Counted from the first letter of the stretch, positions 8,254 through 16,881 are shown. The stretch is 47,864 nt of DNA from Oscillatoriales cyanobacterium M59_W2019_021 (GCA_015295945.1 DVED01000141.1:1-47864), one strand, 5' to 3'. Notes: generated by a model not told the origin, from the sequence alone. Numbers and translations are program-made.

Positions 8254-9762
8254 ATGAAATCATCTCTCGTTATTCTCTACCACCGCGAACCCTACGATGA
8301 AGTGGTCGAAAACGGCAAAACTCACTACCGACCCAAAAAAAGTCCCAACGGCATCGTTCCCACCCTCAAAAGCTTCTTCGCCAACGTCAACCAAGGCACC
8401 TGGATTGCCTGGAAACAAGTGGCAGCCAAAGATCGAGCCAAATTCCAAGAACGAGTCACCGTTGAAGACGAAGGCAACTACAACGTCCGCCGCATTCCCC
8501 TGACTCACGACCAAGTCAAACACTTCTACCACATCACCTCCAAAGAAGCGTTTTGGCCGATTTTGCACTCCTTTCCCTATCACTTCACCTCCGAATCTTC
8601 TGATTGGGAAAACTTCCAAACCGTCAACCGCCTGTTTGCCGAAGCCGCCTGTGCCGAAGCCGCCGACAACGCCTTGATTTGGGTACACGACTACAACCTG
8701 TGGTTAGCACCGCAATACATCCGGGAACTGAAACCCGACGCCCGGATTGCCTTCTTCCATCACACGCCCTTTCCTTCCGTCGATATTTTCAACATTTTGC
8801 CCTGGCGAGAAGCGATCGTCGAAAGCCTGCTCTGCTGCGATATCGTCGGTTTCCACATCCCCCGCTACTCGGAAAATTTCGTCAATGTCGCTCGCAGTTT
8901 GTGCGACGTGGAAATCCTGGAAAAAGAACCCGTTCCCGAAAATTTGACCCCCGTAGGAACGGCACTGGCAGAACCGGAAGCGGTGACTAAACTGTGCTAC
9001 AAAAATCAAATTGTCAATATCGATGCCTTCCCTGTCGGCACTAATCCCCAACAAATTTTGTCAGTTTTGAGCCAACCGGAAGCCGAGGAAAGATTGGCGC
9101 AAATTCGCGCCGAACTCAACGGGCGCAAACTGATTATCGCCGCCGGACGGGTGGATTATGTCAAAGGCAACCGTCAAATTCTCGAATGTTTCGATCGCCT
9201 GCTCGATCGCCGTCCCGAATTGCACGGAAAATTGCATTTGGTGATGAGTTGCGTGCAAGCAGCCGCTGAAATGCGCGTCTATACCACCGCTCAACGGGAA
9301 ATCGAGCAGTTGGTGGGTAAAATTAACGGACGCTATGCCAAATTAGATTGGACGCCCATTTTATTGTTTACGCAACCGCTTTCTCTGACGGAATTGTTTT
9401 GTTACTACAAAGCGGCAGATATTTGCTGGACGACGCCTTTACGAGATGGTTTGAACTTAGTGGCTAAAGAATATATTGTCTGCCACGAAGGACAAAGCGG
9501 TACGCTGGTGCTGTCGGAATTCGTCGGGGCGGCAGTGGAATTACCCGAAGCGGTACTGACCAATCCTTACTCATTCGATCGCATGGATGAGTCGATCGAT
9601 AAAGCCCTCGATATGCCAGAATCCGAACAAAAAGAACGGATGTCTAAAATGTACGAAACCGTCAAAACTTATGACGTGCGATACTGGGCGGATCGACTGT
9701 TCGATCGCTTCGAGCATACCCAACACGAAATCGCTGCCGATCGGGAATTGACAACGGCATAA
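8254..9762 (+). CDS. ggpS: Glucosylglycerol-phosphate synthase
   Basis: A 502-residue GT20 glycosyltransferase of usual GgpS length. It transfers glucose from ADP-glucose to glycerol-3-phosphate, the first step of glucosylglycerol synthesis. The family motif HDYNLWLAPQYI begins at His145, followed by FFHHTPFPS. The C-terminal half has AAGRVDYVKGN and the donor-site region TTPLRDGLNLVAKEY. The start MKSSLVILYHREPYDE and the Asn/Lys-rich N-terminal insert follow GgpS rather than trehalose-phosphate synthase, which shares the fold. Flanking genes for glycerol-3-phosphate metabolism support this. Salt induction is known for the family; no operator could be identified here. Confidence 0.93.
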   Translation: MKSSLVILYHREPYDEVVENGKTHYRPKKSPNGIVPTLKSFFANVNQGTWIAWKQVAAKDRAKFQERVTVEDEGNYNVRRIPLTHDQVKHFYHITSKEAFWPILHSFPYHFTSESSDWENFQTVNRLFAEAACAEAADNALIWVHDYNLWLAPQYIRELKPDARIAFFHHTPFPSVDIFNILPWREAIVESLLCCDIVGFHIPRYSENFVNVARSLCDVEILEKEPVPENLTPVGTALAEPEAVTKLCYKNQIVNIDAFPVGTNPQQILSVLSQPEAEERLAQIRAELNGRKLIIAAGRVDYVKGNRQILECFDRLLDRRPELHGKLHLVMSCVQAAAEMRVYTTAQREIEQLVGKINGRYAKLDWTPILLFTQPLSLTELFCYYKAADICWTTPLRDGLNLVAKEYIVCHEGQSGTLVLSEFVGAAVELPEAVLTNPYSFDRMDESIDKALDMPESEQKERMSKMYETVKTYDVRYWADRLFDRFEHTQHEIAADRELTTA

Positions 9763-9781
9763 AACAGCGAATTGTTAAGAG

Positions 9782-9837
9782 TTATTGGTTATTTGTTGTG
9801 GTTACCAATAACCAATAACCAATAACCAATAACCAAT
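9782..9837. repeat. Tandem heptamer ACCAATA with inverted copy
   Basis: Nearly five perfect copies of ACCAATA span 9804-9837. The complementary TTATTGGTTAT lies at 9782-9792, so the region can fold into a hairpin. It fills the ggpS-glpD gap and ends five bases before the glpD start, leaving no obvious ribosome binding site. Confidence 0.85.
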
Positions 9838-9842
9838 CATCT

Positions 9843-11501
9843 ATGACAAACGATCGACAACAAACTTACGACCTCATCGTTATCGGGGGGGGCGTCAATG
9901 GGGCGGGTGTGGCTCGCGACGGGGCACTGCGCGGTCTGAAGACGATTCTCCTGGAGAAAAATGATTTTGCCTCCGGTACGTCGAGTTGGTCTACTCGGCT
10001 GATTCACGGCGGGTTGCGCTACTTGGAATACTTCGAGTTTTCTTTGGTGCGAGAGTCTCTAAGAGAACGGGAAGTGCTGTTGCAAACTGCACCGCATTTG
10101 GTGAAACCCTTATTGTTAACCATTCCCGTTTATCGATCGCGATCGCGCCCATATTGGAAAATTCAAGCGGGAATGTTGCTGTACGATACCCTCAGCTACG
10201 ATAAAACTTTGCCGCCCCATCGGATGCTGCCCAAGACCAAATTCCTACAGCTTTTACGATCGATCGATCCCGAAGATTTGAGTGGTGGGGCGCAGTATTA
10301 CGACGGACAGGTGGCTTTTGCCGAACGGTTGTGTCTGGAAACCATTATCTCGGCAGCCGAAGCGGGAGCAACAGTGTGTAATTACACGGAAGTCACGCAA
10401 CTGCACCGCCAGGGAAATCGGATTACTCACCTCAGTTGTCGGGACGTGCCAACCGGAGAAGAATTTACGGTAACGGGGAGCGATCGCGCAGTTATTATCA
10501 ATACCAGCGGTCCTTGGGTCGATCGAGTTTGCAGTTTGGGGGTGGAAAATGGCGAGTCTAAACCCATCAGTCAAACGGCAAAAATTGGCGGTACAAAGGG
10601 CAGTCATATCGTCGTCGATCCCTTCCCCGGTGCGTTGGATTCGGCATTATACGTGGAAGCAAAAACCGACGGACGACCGTTTTTTATCGTGCCTTGGCTA
10701 GGGATGTATTTAATCGGAACCACCGATTTGCCCTATCGGGGAAATCTCGATCGCGTTAAAGCCGACGACGATGAAATCGACTATTTGATCGCCGAAACCA
10801 ACGGCATTATTCCCAGTGCAGCACTCACGCGATCGAGCGTTAAATTTACCTACTCCGGCGTCCGTCCTTTGCCCAATACCGAAGGGAAAAAACCGGGCAG
10901 CATTACTCGCAAACACATCTTATTCGACCATACTTCAGAAGGGATCGATAACCTCATTTCCTTAATCGGCGGCAAGCTAACCACCTATCGCCATGTGGGC
11001 GAAGAATTAGTCGATGCAGCATTTCGGAAAATAGGACGATCAGCCCCACCGTGTCCCACCTTAAAACAACCGTTACCGGGGGCAATTTTACCCAGCGATG
11101 ATCGCATCCGCGAAGCTGTCCAAAACTACCGCAAAAGCATACCGTTAAATACCATCGATTACCTCTTTTCAATGTACGGTTCTCGGGCGATCGAGGTGTT
11201 AGCGTTAACCGATAAAGCGCCGGATTTAGCCGAGGCGATCGTTCCCCAACTCCTCGATATTAAAGCGCAAATCGTCTATGCGATTCGCTCGGAATACGCT
11301 AAAACCTTTGTCGATATCAACCGCCGCCGCACGCCGATCGCCTTTCACGATAACTACGGATTTCCCGCACTTTCCGTTTTAGCAGAAGTGGCGATCGAAC
11401 ATTGTGGTTGGACGAGAGAAACCTGCGATCGTTTGATAGAAGAATATCGAATGTATATGGAAAAAAACTGCATACCCGATTACGCGATCGAGGAAAAATA
11501 G
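9843..11501 (+). CDS. glpD: FAD-dependent glycerol-3-phosphate dehydrogenase
   Basis: A 552-residue GlpD/GlpA-type flavoprotein. The N-terminal Rossmann motif DLIVIGGGVNGAGVARDGAL binds FAD, and SGTSSWSTRLIHGGLRYLE is the family signature just after it. The C-terminal DAO_C-like part starts near residue 390. The enzyme oxidises glycerol-3-phosphate to dihydroxyacetone phosphate and passes electrons to the membrane quinone pool. It lies 80 bp after ggpS, separated by a heptamer array. With GgpS and GlpK it sets the level of the shared metabolite glycerol-3-phosphate. Confidence 0.94.
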   Translation: MTNDRQQTYDLIVIGGGVNGAGVARDGALRGLKTILLEKNDFASGTSSWSTRLIHGGLRYLEYFEFSLVRESLREREVLLQTAPHLVKPLLLTIPVYRSRSRPYWKIQAGMLLYDTLSYDKTLPPHRMLPKTKFLQLLRSIDPEDLSGGAQYYDGQVAFAERLCLETIISAAEAGATVCNYTEVTQLHRQGNRITHLSCRDVPTGEEFTVTGSDRAVIINTSGPWVDRVCSLGVENGESKPISQTAKIGGTKGSHIVVDPFPGALDSALYVEAKTDGRPFFIVPWLGMYLIGTTDLPYRGNLDRVKADDDEIDYLIAETNGIIPSAALTRSSVKFTYSGVRPLPNTEGKKPGSITRKHILFDHTSEGIDNLISLIGGKLTTYRHVGEELVDAAFRKIGRSAPPCPTLKQPLPGAILPSDDRIREAVQNYRKSIPLNTIDYLFSMYGSRAIEVLALTDKAPDLAEAIVPQLLDIKAQIVYAIRSEYAKTFVDINRRRTPIAFHDNYGFPALSVLAEVAIEHCGWTRETCDRLIEEYRMYMEKNCIPDYAIEEK

Positions 11502-11508
11502 GGAATAT

Positions 11509-11598
11509 AGGACTTACGCAACGCCTCCAGATGTAGGGTGTGAAGCGCGGAGCGTAACCCACCATCACCCCCATGAGTAGCGTGGCTGCGTAAGTCCT
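11509..11598. mobile_element. MITE-like element, 90 bp, with 12-bp terminal inverted repeats
   Basis: AGGACTTACGCA at 11509-11520 and TGCGTAAGTCCT at 11587-11598 are perfect inverse copies. The inside (GTAGGGTGTG, then GCGTAACCCACC) is itself partly palindromic and resembles the other intergenic repeats here. There is no coding capacity. Terminal repeats of this type are, from my knowledge, common on small non-autonomous elements in cyanobacteria. It sits eight bases past glpD. Confidence 0.7.
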
Positions 11599-11692
11599 GG
11601 ATTTGTAAAGCTCTGTCACACTGTAGCGAAAATTACATATCCTGGGATCGGTTGTCATAAACTGGTTTTAGGCAGACGCAGGAGATGCGATC

Positions 11693-13144
11693 GTGCAACT
11701 TGAAACTTACGATCCCCAGACATTCTACGACGAACTATTCGTCAGCAAAGGACAACCCCGACCCGCCGCCAAACCCCTGATCGATCGGCTGCAAAGCTTT
11801 TCTCCGCAAGAGATTCAGAATCATCAGGAAGCCGCCCAAGTCGCCCTATTTCAAGCGGGCGTCACCTTCAACGTCTACAATGACGATCACGGCGTCGAAA
11901 AAATCTTCCCCTTCGACATCATCCCCCGGATTGTGACTGCCGACGACTGGCAATACCTCGATCGCGGACTCAAACAGCGCATCCAAGCCCTCAACCTCTT
12001 TTTGGGCGACGTTTACGGGGAACAACGCATCCTCAACGATGGCATCATTCCCCGCGAAATCATCGACTCCGCCTCCGGTTTTCTCCAACCCTGCAAAGGC
12101 TTGAAACCTCCCCTCGGGGTTTGGTGTCACATTACCGGAACGGATCTAGTGCGTGATCGCGACGGACAGTGGTACGTTCTCGAAGATAACCTCCGCGTTC
12201 CCTCGGGCATTTCCTACGTCTTGGAAAATCGTCGAGTGCTGAAAACTACCTTCCCCAGGGTGTTTCAGACCATGGCAGTCCAACCCGTAGACGAGTACCC
12301 CAGCTACTTACTCGAAACCCTCCTCGATCTCGCACCGCCCCACCTTCCCGAACCCACCGTCGTCGTCCTCACGCCGGGACTGTACAATTCCGCCTATTAC
12401 GAACATTCTTTCCTCGCCCAACAAATGGGCGTCGAGTTGGTCGAAGGGCGGGATCTCGTCGTCGTCGATGGCTACTTGCAAATGCGCACCACTAAGGGAT
12501 TGCGGCGGGTCGATGTTATCTATCGCCGCCTAGACGACGTATTTCTCGATCCCCAAGCGTTCCGTCCCGACTCGCTTCTGGGCGTCCCCGGACTGATGGA
12601 GGTCTACCGCCAAGGACGGGTTGCCCTCGCCAACGCACCGGGAACGGGAGTCGCCGACGATAAGGTCATTTACGCCTACGTCCCCGAAATGATTCGCTAC
12701 TATTTGGGCGAAGAGATGTTATTGCCCAACGTCCCGACCTATTTATGCTGGCGGGACAAAGACCGAGAATACGTCCTGCAAAACCTCGATAAATTGGTGG
12801 TGAAATCGGCAAACGAAGCGGGAGGCTACGGGATGTTAGTGGGAACGCAATCGACTGCTGCCGAACGGGAAGATTTTGCCCTGAAAATTCAAGAACGACC
12901 GCGAAACTACATCGCCCAACCGACGATTTGCCTGTCTCGAGCTCCCACGTTAATTGGTAGCGAAATCGAAGGGCGTCACGTCGATTTGCGACCGTACATC
13001 CTCCATCGCGGCGACGAGATTTACATTCACCCCGGCGGCTTAACTCGAGTCGCTTTGAAGAAAGATTCTTTAGTGGTCAATTCCTCTCAAGGTGGCGGCA
13101 GTAAAGATACTTGGGTGCTAAATTCGATGAATGGTAATGGGTAA
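11693..13144 (+). CDS. Circularly permuted ATP-grasp type 2 protein (DUF404/DUF407)
   Basis: A 483-residue cytosolic protein. Recognisable stretches are FNVYNDD near residue 60, FLGDVYGEQRIL near 105, and the central WCHITGTDLVRDRDGQWYVLEDNLRVPSG, typical of this ATP-grasp class. The C-terminal part has VVKSANEAGGYGMLVG. ATP-grasp enzymes form amide bonds through acyl-phosphate intermediates; the exact substrate of this group is not established. A GTG start at 11693 preceded by AGGAG fits. It is followed by the alpha-E and transglutaminase-like genes, a trio that recurs in bacteria and is thought to make or process a peptide-like product. Confidence 0.88.
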   Translation: MQLETYDPQTFYDELFVSKGQPRPAAKPLIDRLQSFSPQEIQNHQEAAQVALFQAGVTFNVYNDDHGVEKIFPFDIIPRIVTADDWQYLDRGLKQRIQALNLFLGDVYGEQRILNDGIIPREIIDSASGFLQPCKGLKPPLGVWCHITGTDLVRDRDGQWYVLEDNLRVPSGISYVLENRRVLKTTFPRVFQTMAVQPVDEYPSYLLETLLDLAPPHLPEPTVVVLTPGLYNSAYYEHSFLAQQMGVELVEGRDLVVVDGYLQMRTTKGLRRVDVIYRRLDDVFLDPQAFRPDSLLGVPGLMEVYRQGRVALANAPGTGVADDKVIYAYVPEMIRYYLGEEMLLPNVPTYLCWRDKDREYVLQNLDKLVVKSANEAGGYGMLVGTQSTAAEREDFALKIQERPRNYIAQPTICLSRAPTLIGSEIEGRHVDLRPYILHRGDEIYIHPGGLTRVALKKDSLVVNSSQGGGSKDTWVLNSMNGNG

Positions 13145-13150
13145 TGTTAA

Positions 13151-13190
13151 GGCAGAGGGCAGAAGGAGCAGGGGGAGAAGATGCTTGCCA
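13151..13190. repeat. G-rich intergenic repeat, copy 1
   Basis: Purine-rich stretch ending in GCAGGGGGAGAAGAT followed by GCTTGCCA. Similar stretches end the same way at 23172-23260 and 35766-35825. It starts a few bases past the ATP-grasp gene. Confidence 0.6.
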
Positions 13191-13240
13191 GACAAGTAGA
13201 GCATTTTTCAAGAAAAACCCCAAACCCCAAATGACCCACA

Positions 13241-13271
13241 CGGTGCGTTTCGTTCCGGTGGCACTCCCTAC
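13241..13271. repeat. Copy 3 of the GCGTTTCGTTCC intergenic repeat
   Basis: CGGTGCGTTTCGTTCCGGTG followed by GCACTCCCTAC, one base different from copy 1 over the shared length. It is located 26 bp before the alpha-E gene and is followed by a short AACTAAC array. Confidence 0.75.
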
Positions 13272-13297
13272 CAACTAACAACTAACAACGAACCAAT

Positions 13298-14272
13298 ATG
13301 CTCAGTCGCGTTGCCGATTCTATTTATTGGCTAAACCGCTACGTCGAACGATCGGAAAATGTCGCGCGGTTTGTCGATGTGAATTTAAATTTAATGTTAG
13401 ATTTACCTGCCGGGGTAGAGCAGCAATGGCGTCCCTTGGTAGTCACTACGGGAGATTTAGATCGGTTTGAAAAAAGCTACGGGGAGGCGACGGCGGAAAA
13501 TGTCGTCCGGTTTTTAACCTTCGATCGCGACTACCCCAACTCGATTTTATCGTGTATTCGCTTCGCTCGAGAAAACGCGCGATCGGTTCGAGAAATCATT
13601 TCTTCTGAAATGTGGGAAGATTTAAACTCTTTCTATTTATTCGTCACTGACACCGAAAGTCAACTTCAAGAAAACCCATCTTTAATGGACTCGTCAGAAT
13701 TTTTACATAAGTTTTTTAGAATTGTCAAACTGGCTAGCCATCGCTTTTGCGGAATCATGGACGCGACCATGAGTCACAATGAAGGGTGGCATTTCGGACA
13801 AATGGGACGATTGCTCGAACGTGCCGATAAAACGGCAAGAATTTTAGATGTCAAATACTATATTTTATTACCATCGGCACATTGGGTGGGAACGCCGTTA
13901 GATCAAATTCAATGGATGGCGTTGTTAAAATCAGCCAGTGCTTATGAAATGTATCGCAAATGCCAGCATCGAATCGTGCCATCCTGCGTTGCCGATTTTT
14001 TGATTTTCAATCGCGAATTTCCCCGATCGATTTATTTTTGTATTCGCCAAGTCGAGCAGTCTTTGCATCAAGTTACGGGAATTCCGGCGGGGACTTGGTC
14101 TACCTCCGCAGAACGCGCTTTAGGTCGAATGAGTTCGCGGTTGGGATATACGACGATCGAGGATGTAATCGAAATAGGATTGCACGAATTTTTAGACCGA
14201 ACTCAACTCGAACTCAATCAAGTGGGGAATGAAATTACCTCGGTATTTTTTCAAACTTACTCCGTTTCATAA
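13298..14272 (+). CDS. Alpha-E domain protein (DUF403)
   Basis: A 324-residue, mainly helical protein starting MLSRVADSIYWLNRYVERSE, the diagnostic beginning of the alpha-E family. There is no signal peptide or membrane segment. The family is found almost always beside the circularly permuted ATP-grasp and transglutaminase-like proteins, as here, and its biochemical role is unresolved. The length is normal and the frame intact. It is separated from the ATP-grasp gene by about 150 bp of repeats, so co-transcription is likely but not shown by overlap. Confidence 0.9.
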   Translation: MLSRVADSIYWLNRYVERSENVARFVDVNLNLMLDLPAGVEQQWRPLVVTTGDLDRFEKSYGEATAENVVRFLTFDRDYPNSILSCIRFARENARSVREIISSEMWEDLNSFYLFVTDTESQLQENPSLMDSSEFLHKFFRIVKLASHRFCGIMDATMSHNEGWHFGQMGRLLERADKTARILDVKYYILLPSAHWVGTPLDQIQWMALLKSASAYEMYRKCQHRIVPSCVADFLIFNREFPRSIYFCIRQVEQSLHQVTGIPAGTWSTSAERALGRMSSRLGYTTIEDVIEIGLHEFLDRTQLELNQVGNEITSVFFQTYSVS

Positions 14273-14354
14273 GGCTGTTGGTCGTCACGATCGATCGACT
14301 GCGATGGGCAAAGACGTTTAAAATGAGACTAGGGTTGATTTTCAAACAGCCGAA

Positions 14355-14417
14355 GGCGTAGCATTTGGATTGTCGCTCTTGGGTCTTGCCTAGAATCTAC
14401 AGCCCAAATGCTACGCC
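14355..14417 (+). repeat. Long palindromic repeat, copy B
   Basis: GGCGTAGCATTTGG at 14355-14368 and CCAAATGCTACGCC at 14404-14417 are perfect 14-bp inverse arms. The interior CTCTTGGGT matches copy A at 4387-4449 read on its minus strand. There is no T-run. It lies between the alpha-E and transglutaminase-like genes. Confidence 0.75.
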
Positions 14418-14486
14418 CCTACCAGTTAATTGTGACGATCTCGCAACACGCCCTAGCAAATCAGCTTTTACCTCTCTGCCATCATC

Positions 14487-15374
14487 GTGTACTACCATAT
14501 CAGTCACACCACCACTTACACCTATTCCGCTCCCGTTCGCCTCAAACCCCATTTCGTCCGCTTGCGACCCCGCTGCGATGGTTGGCAGAGGCTCCACAAT
14601 TTTGCCCTGCACGTCGATCCCGAACCCGTAGGTATGTCCCAAATTATCGATCTCGACGGCAATGCGATCGTCAAATTGTGGTTTGAAGGGACGACGGAAA
14701 CCCTGAAAATTGATACCACGTCCCAAGTCGAAACCTACCAAACCAATCCCTTCGATTATTTACTAGAACCGTGGGCGATCGAACTTCCCCTCGACTATCC
14801 CAGTTCCCTATCCGCCCAACTCCAACCCTATCTCCAATTTTACAGCCTCGTTCCTCCCTCTAATATTATCGATTTAGCACAAGATATCGCCTGCAAGGTC
14901 GATGGAAAAACGACCGCTTTTTTAGGTAAATTAAACCAACATCTCTATAAAATTTGCAAGCAAATCGTTCGCGATTCTGGCGATCCTTGGTTTCCAGGAG
15001 TCACCTTGAAAGCCCAGCGAGGATCGTGTCGAGATATAGCGGTTTTATTTATGGATATCTGTCGGGCGATGGGTCTGGCAACGCGATTCGCGAGCGGCTA
15101 CCAAGAAGGCGATCCCGACCAATCGGAACGCCATTTACACGGTTGGGTGGAAGTGTATCTTCCCGGTGCGGGTTGGCGGGGTTACGATCCCACCCAAGGG
15201 TTAGCCGTCGGCGATACGTATGTTGCCGTGGCTGCCAGTGCCGTTCCCGCCTATACCGTTCCCATTTCCGGCGGATTTCTGTCTTTGGGAGAGCAAGCCA
15301 ATACCGATGGCGTCACCAACGCCGACATGACCTTTCACATCGAAATTCGCGCTGAAAATGGCATTGCGGATTAG
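14487..15374 (+). CDS. Transglutaminase-like cysteine protease-fold protein
   Basis: A 295-residue protein with an N-terminal beta domain (YYHISHTTTYTYSAPV, typical of this family) and a C-terminal transglutaminase-like core. The catalytic triad is visible: Cys181 in GSCRDIA, His218 in HLHGWVEVY and Asp234 in YDPTQG. The members act as peptidases or amide-group transferases. GTG at 14487 is the start that keeps the conserved N-terminus. It is the third member of the ATP-grasp/alpha-E/transglutaminase trio. An alternative role as a general cytosolic peptidase cannot be excluded. Confidence 0.88.
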   Translation: MYYHISHTTTYTYSAPVRLKPHFVRLRPRCDGWQRLHNFALHVDPEPVGMSQIIDLDGNAIVKLWFEGTTETLKIDTTSQVETYQTNPFDYLLEPWAIELPLDYPSSLSAQLQPYLQFYSLVPPSNIIDLAQDIACKVDGKTTAFLGKLNQHLYKICKQIVRDSGDPWFPGVTLKAQRGSCRDIAVLFMDICRAMGLATRFASGYQEGDPDQSERHLHGWVEVYLPGAGWRGYDPTQGLAVGDTYVAVAASAVPAYTVPISGGFLSLGEQANTDGVTNADMTFHIEIRAENGIAD

Positions 15375-15390
15375 GAATTTTAAGTAAGCT

Positions 15391-15466
15391 GTAGGTGTGT
15401 TGAGGAATGAAACGCACTACCACCAATTACCAATTACCTATCACCTATCACCCATTACCCATTCCC
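15391..15466. repeat. Copy 4 of the GCGTTTCGTTCC repeat plus heptamer array
   Basis: GTAGGTGTGTTGAGGAATGA and AACGCAC (15391-15418) form a slightly diverged repeat copy. It is followed by degenerate heptamers of the ACCAATT, ACCTATC and ACCCATT type to 15466. The array runs into the last codons region of the convergent moaC gene. Confidence 0.7.
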
Positions 15467-15941
15467 CAGATTTGCCGCCCGTTTTGCTTAACAGCCGAAT
15501 GCAGTCGATTTCCATAGATTTGTCGATCGCCTTTGCCATGTCGTACAGCGTCAGTGCGGCGATGGAAACGGCGGTGAGGGCTTCCATTTCCACTCCGGTT
15601 TCGGCTTTGGTTTTGACGGTGGCTTGAATTTGATAGCCCGGTAACTCGGCATCGGCGACCAGTTGCACGTCAATTTTGTGCAGGGGTAAGGGATGGCACA
15701 GGGGAATGAGGTTGGCGGTTTGCTTGGCTGCCATAATCCCCGCCAAGCGGGCGGTAGCGAGAACGTCGCCTTTGGGAGCATTTCCAGATGCGATCGCCTC
15801 AAACGCCGCCACAGTCATGCGAACCCGTCCGGCTGCCGTGGCTTCGCGCACTGTGGGAGATTTGGCGGAAACGTCCACCATTCGGGCATCTCCAGCGGCA
15901 TCGAGATGAGTTAGGGAGAAATTGGGTTGGGAGTTTTGCAT
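15441..15941 (-). CDS. moaC: Cyclic pyranopterin monophosphate synthase
   Basis: A 166-residue protein of normal MoaC length. The conserved blocks are [21 protein letters not shown] near residue 23, CHPLPLHK near 82, and the C-terminal [19 protein letters not shown]. MoaC converts the product of MoaA (3',8-cyclo-GTP) into cyclic pyranopterin phosphate, the first stable intermediate of molybdenum cofactor synthesis. moaA is also in this window but more than 30 kb away, so the two are not in one operon here. The C-terminal coding sequence overlaps part of the heptamer array. Confidence 0.95.
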   Translation of the reverse strand: MQNSQPNFSLTHLDAAGDARMVDVSAKSPTVREATAAGRVRMTVAAFEAIASGNAPKGDVLATARLAGIMAAKQTANLIPLCHPLPLHKIDVQLVADAELPGYQIQATVKTKAETGVEMEALTAVSIAALTLYDMAKAIDKSMEIDCIRLLSKTGGKSGEWVMGDR

Positions 15942-15992
15942 AATTCGATCGGGTGTGGTATTATAGTTGAGTTGGTTGACAGCCGATTTTAA

Positions 15993-16066
15993 GGGCTTGT
16001 AGCTCAGTGGACTAGAGCACGTGGCTACGGACCACGGTGTCGGGGGTTCGAATCCCTCCTAGCCCG
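15993..16066 (+). tRNA. tRNA-Arg (anticodon ACG)
   Basis: A full cloverleaf of 74 nt. Acceptor arms GGGCTTG and CTAGCCC carry one U-U mismatch at the sixth pair. The D-arm is AGCTCAG...GAGC, the anticodon loop contains ACG, and the T-arm is GGGGG-TTCGAAT-CCCTC. No encoded CCA follows. ACG, with its first base edited to inosine, reads CGN arginine codons. Confidence 0.95.
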
Positions 16067-16076
16067 TCCCCAAACC

Positions 16077-16106
16077 CGCCGATCTGATTCAGATGGGCGA
16101 GTTTTT
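16077..16106 (+). terminator. Intrinsic terminator after tRNA-Arg
   Basis: CGCCGATCTG and CAGATGGGCG form a ten-position stem with one G-G mismatch and a three-base loop, followed by AGTTTTT. It is 11 bp past the tRNA and is also at the 3' side of the convergent glycosyltransferase gene. Confidence 0.75.
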
Positions 16107-16128
16107 AGATCGGCAACGTTCGATCAAA

Positions 16129-16881
16129 TTACCGCGCTGCCAGCACTTTGAACGCAAATTTAGGCAACGCCAGCATCCGCCGCCAGCGCCAGGGTTCCTG
16201 GTAGAGTCGATACGCCCACTCTAAATGATGGTCCCCAACCCAGGCAGGCGCCCGCGACTTGGTTCCCGACCAGACGTCAAAACTGCCGCCAACGCCGATC
16301 CAAACAGCTTGGGGACAGAGATGGCGGTGTTCGGCAATCCACAATTCCTGACGGGGGACGCCCAACCCCACTAAAATTAAGGACGGTTGCAACTGTTGCA
16401 ACATTTCGCAGAATTGCGCTTCTTCATCCGCCGTTTTGAGGTAGCCGTGCTGGGTTCCAGCGATCGCGATTCCCGGATAGCGCTGTTTCAAGTCAGTTGC
16501 TGCTTGGTGCGCCACTCCCGGAGCGCCGCCGTAGAAAAAGATGGGATGCTTGCCTTGTCGCGATCGAGCGATCGTCGATTCCGCCAATTCGATTCCCGGA
16601 CACCGTTTCACCTTCCGTCCCTGCAACCGCAGATACAGCACTACCCCGGCTCCGTCGGGAATCACCAACTCCGCCTGGCGAATCGTTTGTGCCAGAGCCG
16701 GGTTTGTTTCTGCCTGCATCGTCATTTCCGCGTTCAAAGTGACAACGTGGCAACCCGAACCCGCTTCTAGTCGATCGAGCAGCCAGTTCCCATAATCTGG
16801 CAAACAGTGAACGGGCATCCCGAGAACGGAATAGGTTTCTTTCTCGTTTGACATACCTCTACACCACACAATCTCCACCAT
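16129..16881 (-). CDS. WecG/TagA/CpsF family glycosyltransferase
   Basis: A GT26 family enzyme of about 250 residues that adds an N-acetyl-aminosugar to a polyprenol-linked acceptor in exopolysaccharide synthesis. Family motifs are VVTLNAEM near residue 46, LVIPDGAGVV near 72, FFYGGAPGVA near 115, VGLGVPRQELWI near 171 and GVGGSFDVWSGTKSRAPAW near 197. No membrane segment is obvious. The frame opens at 16881, but the ATG at 16854 (MSNEKETYSVLGMPVH) is equally plausible and closer to where family similarity begins. No other polysaccharide genes are adjacent, so the polymer is unknown. Confidence 0.88.
   Translation of the reverse strand: MVEIVWCRGMSNEKETYSVLGMPVHCLPDYGNWLLDRLEAGSGCHVVTLNAEMTMQAETNPALAQTIRQAELVIPDGAGVVLYLRLQGRKVKRCPGIELAESTIARSRQGKHPIFFYGGAPGVAHQAATDLKQRYPGIAIAGTQHGYLKTADEEAQFCEMLQQLQPSLILVGLGVPRQELWIAEHRHLCPQAVWIGVGGSFDVWSGTKSRAPAWVGDHHLEWAYRLYQEPWRWRRMLALPKFAFKVLAAR

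Noticed and set aside
8042-8257. Plus-strand open frame overlapping the end of the phosphatase gene and the ggpS start
   Set aside because: Overlaps a terminator hairpin and two real genes, and has no family features.
8254-9762. Reading of the GT20 enzyme as trehalose-6-phosphate synthase
   Set aside because: N-terminus and insert match GgpS, and the neighbours are glycerol-3-phosphate and glucosylglycerol genes, with no trehalose-phosphatase domain fused.
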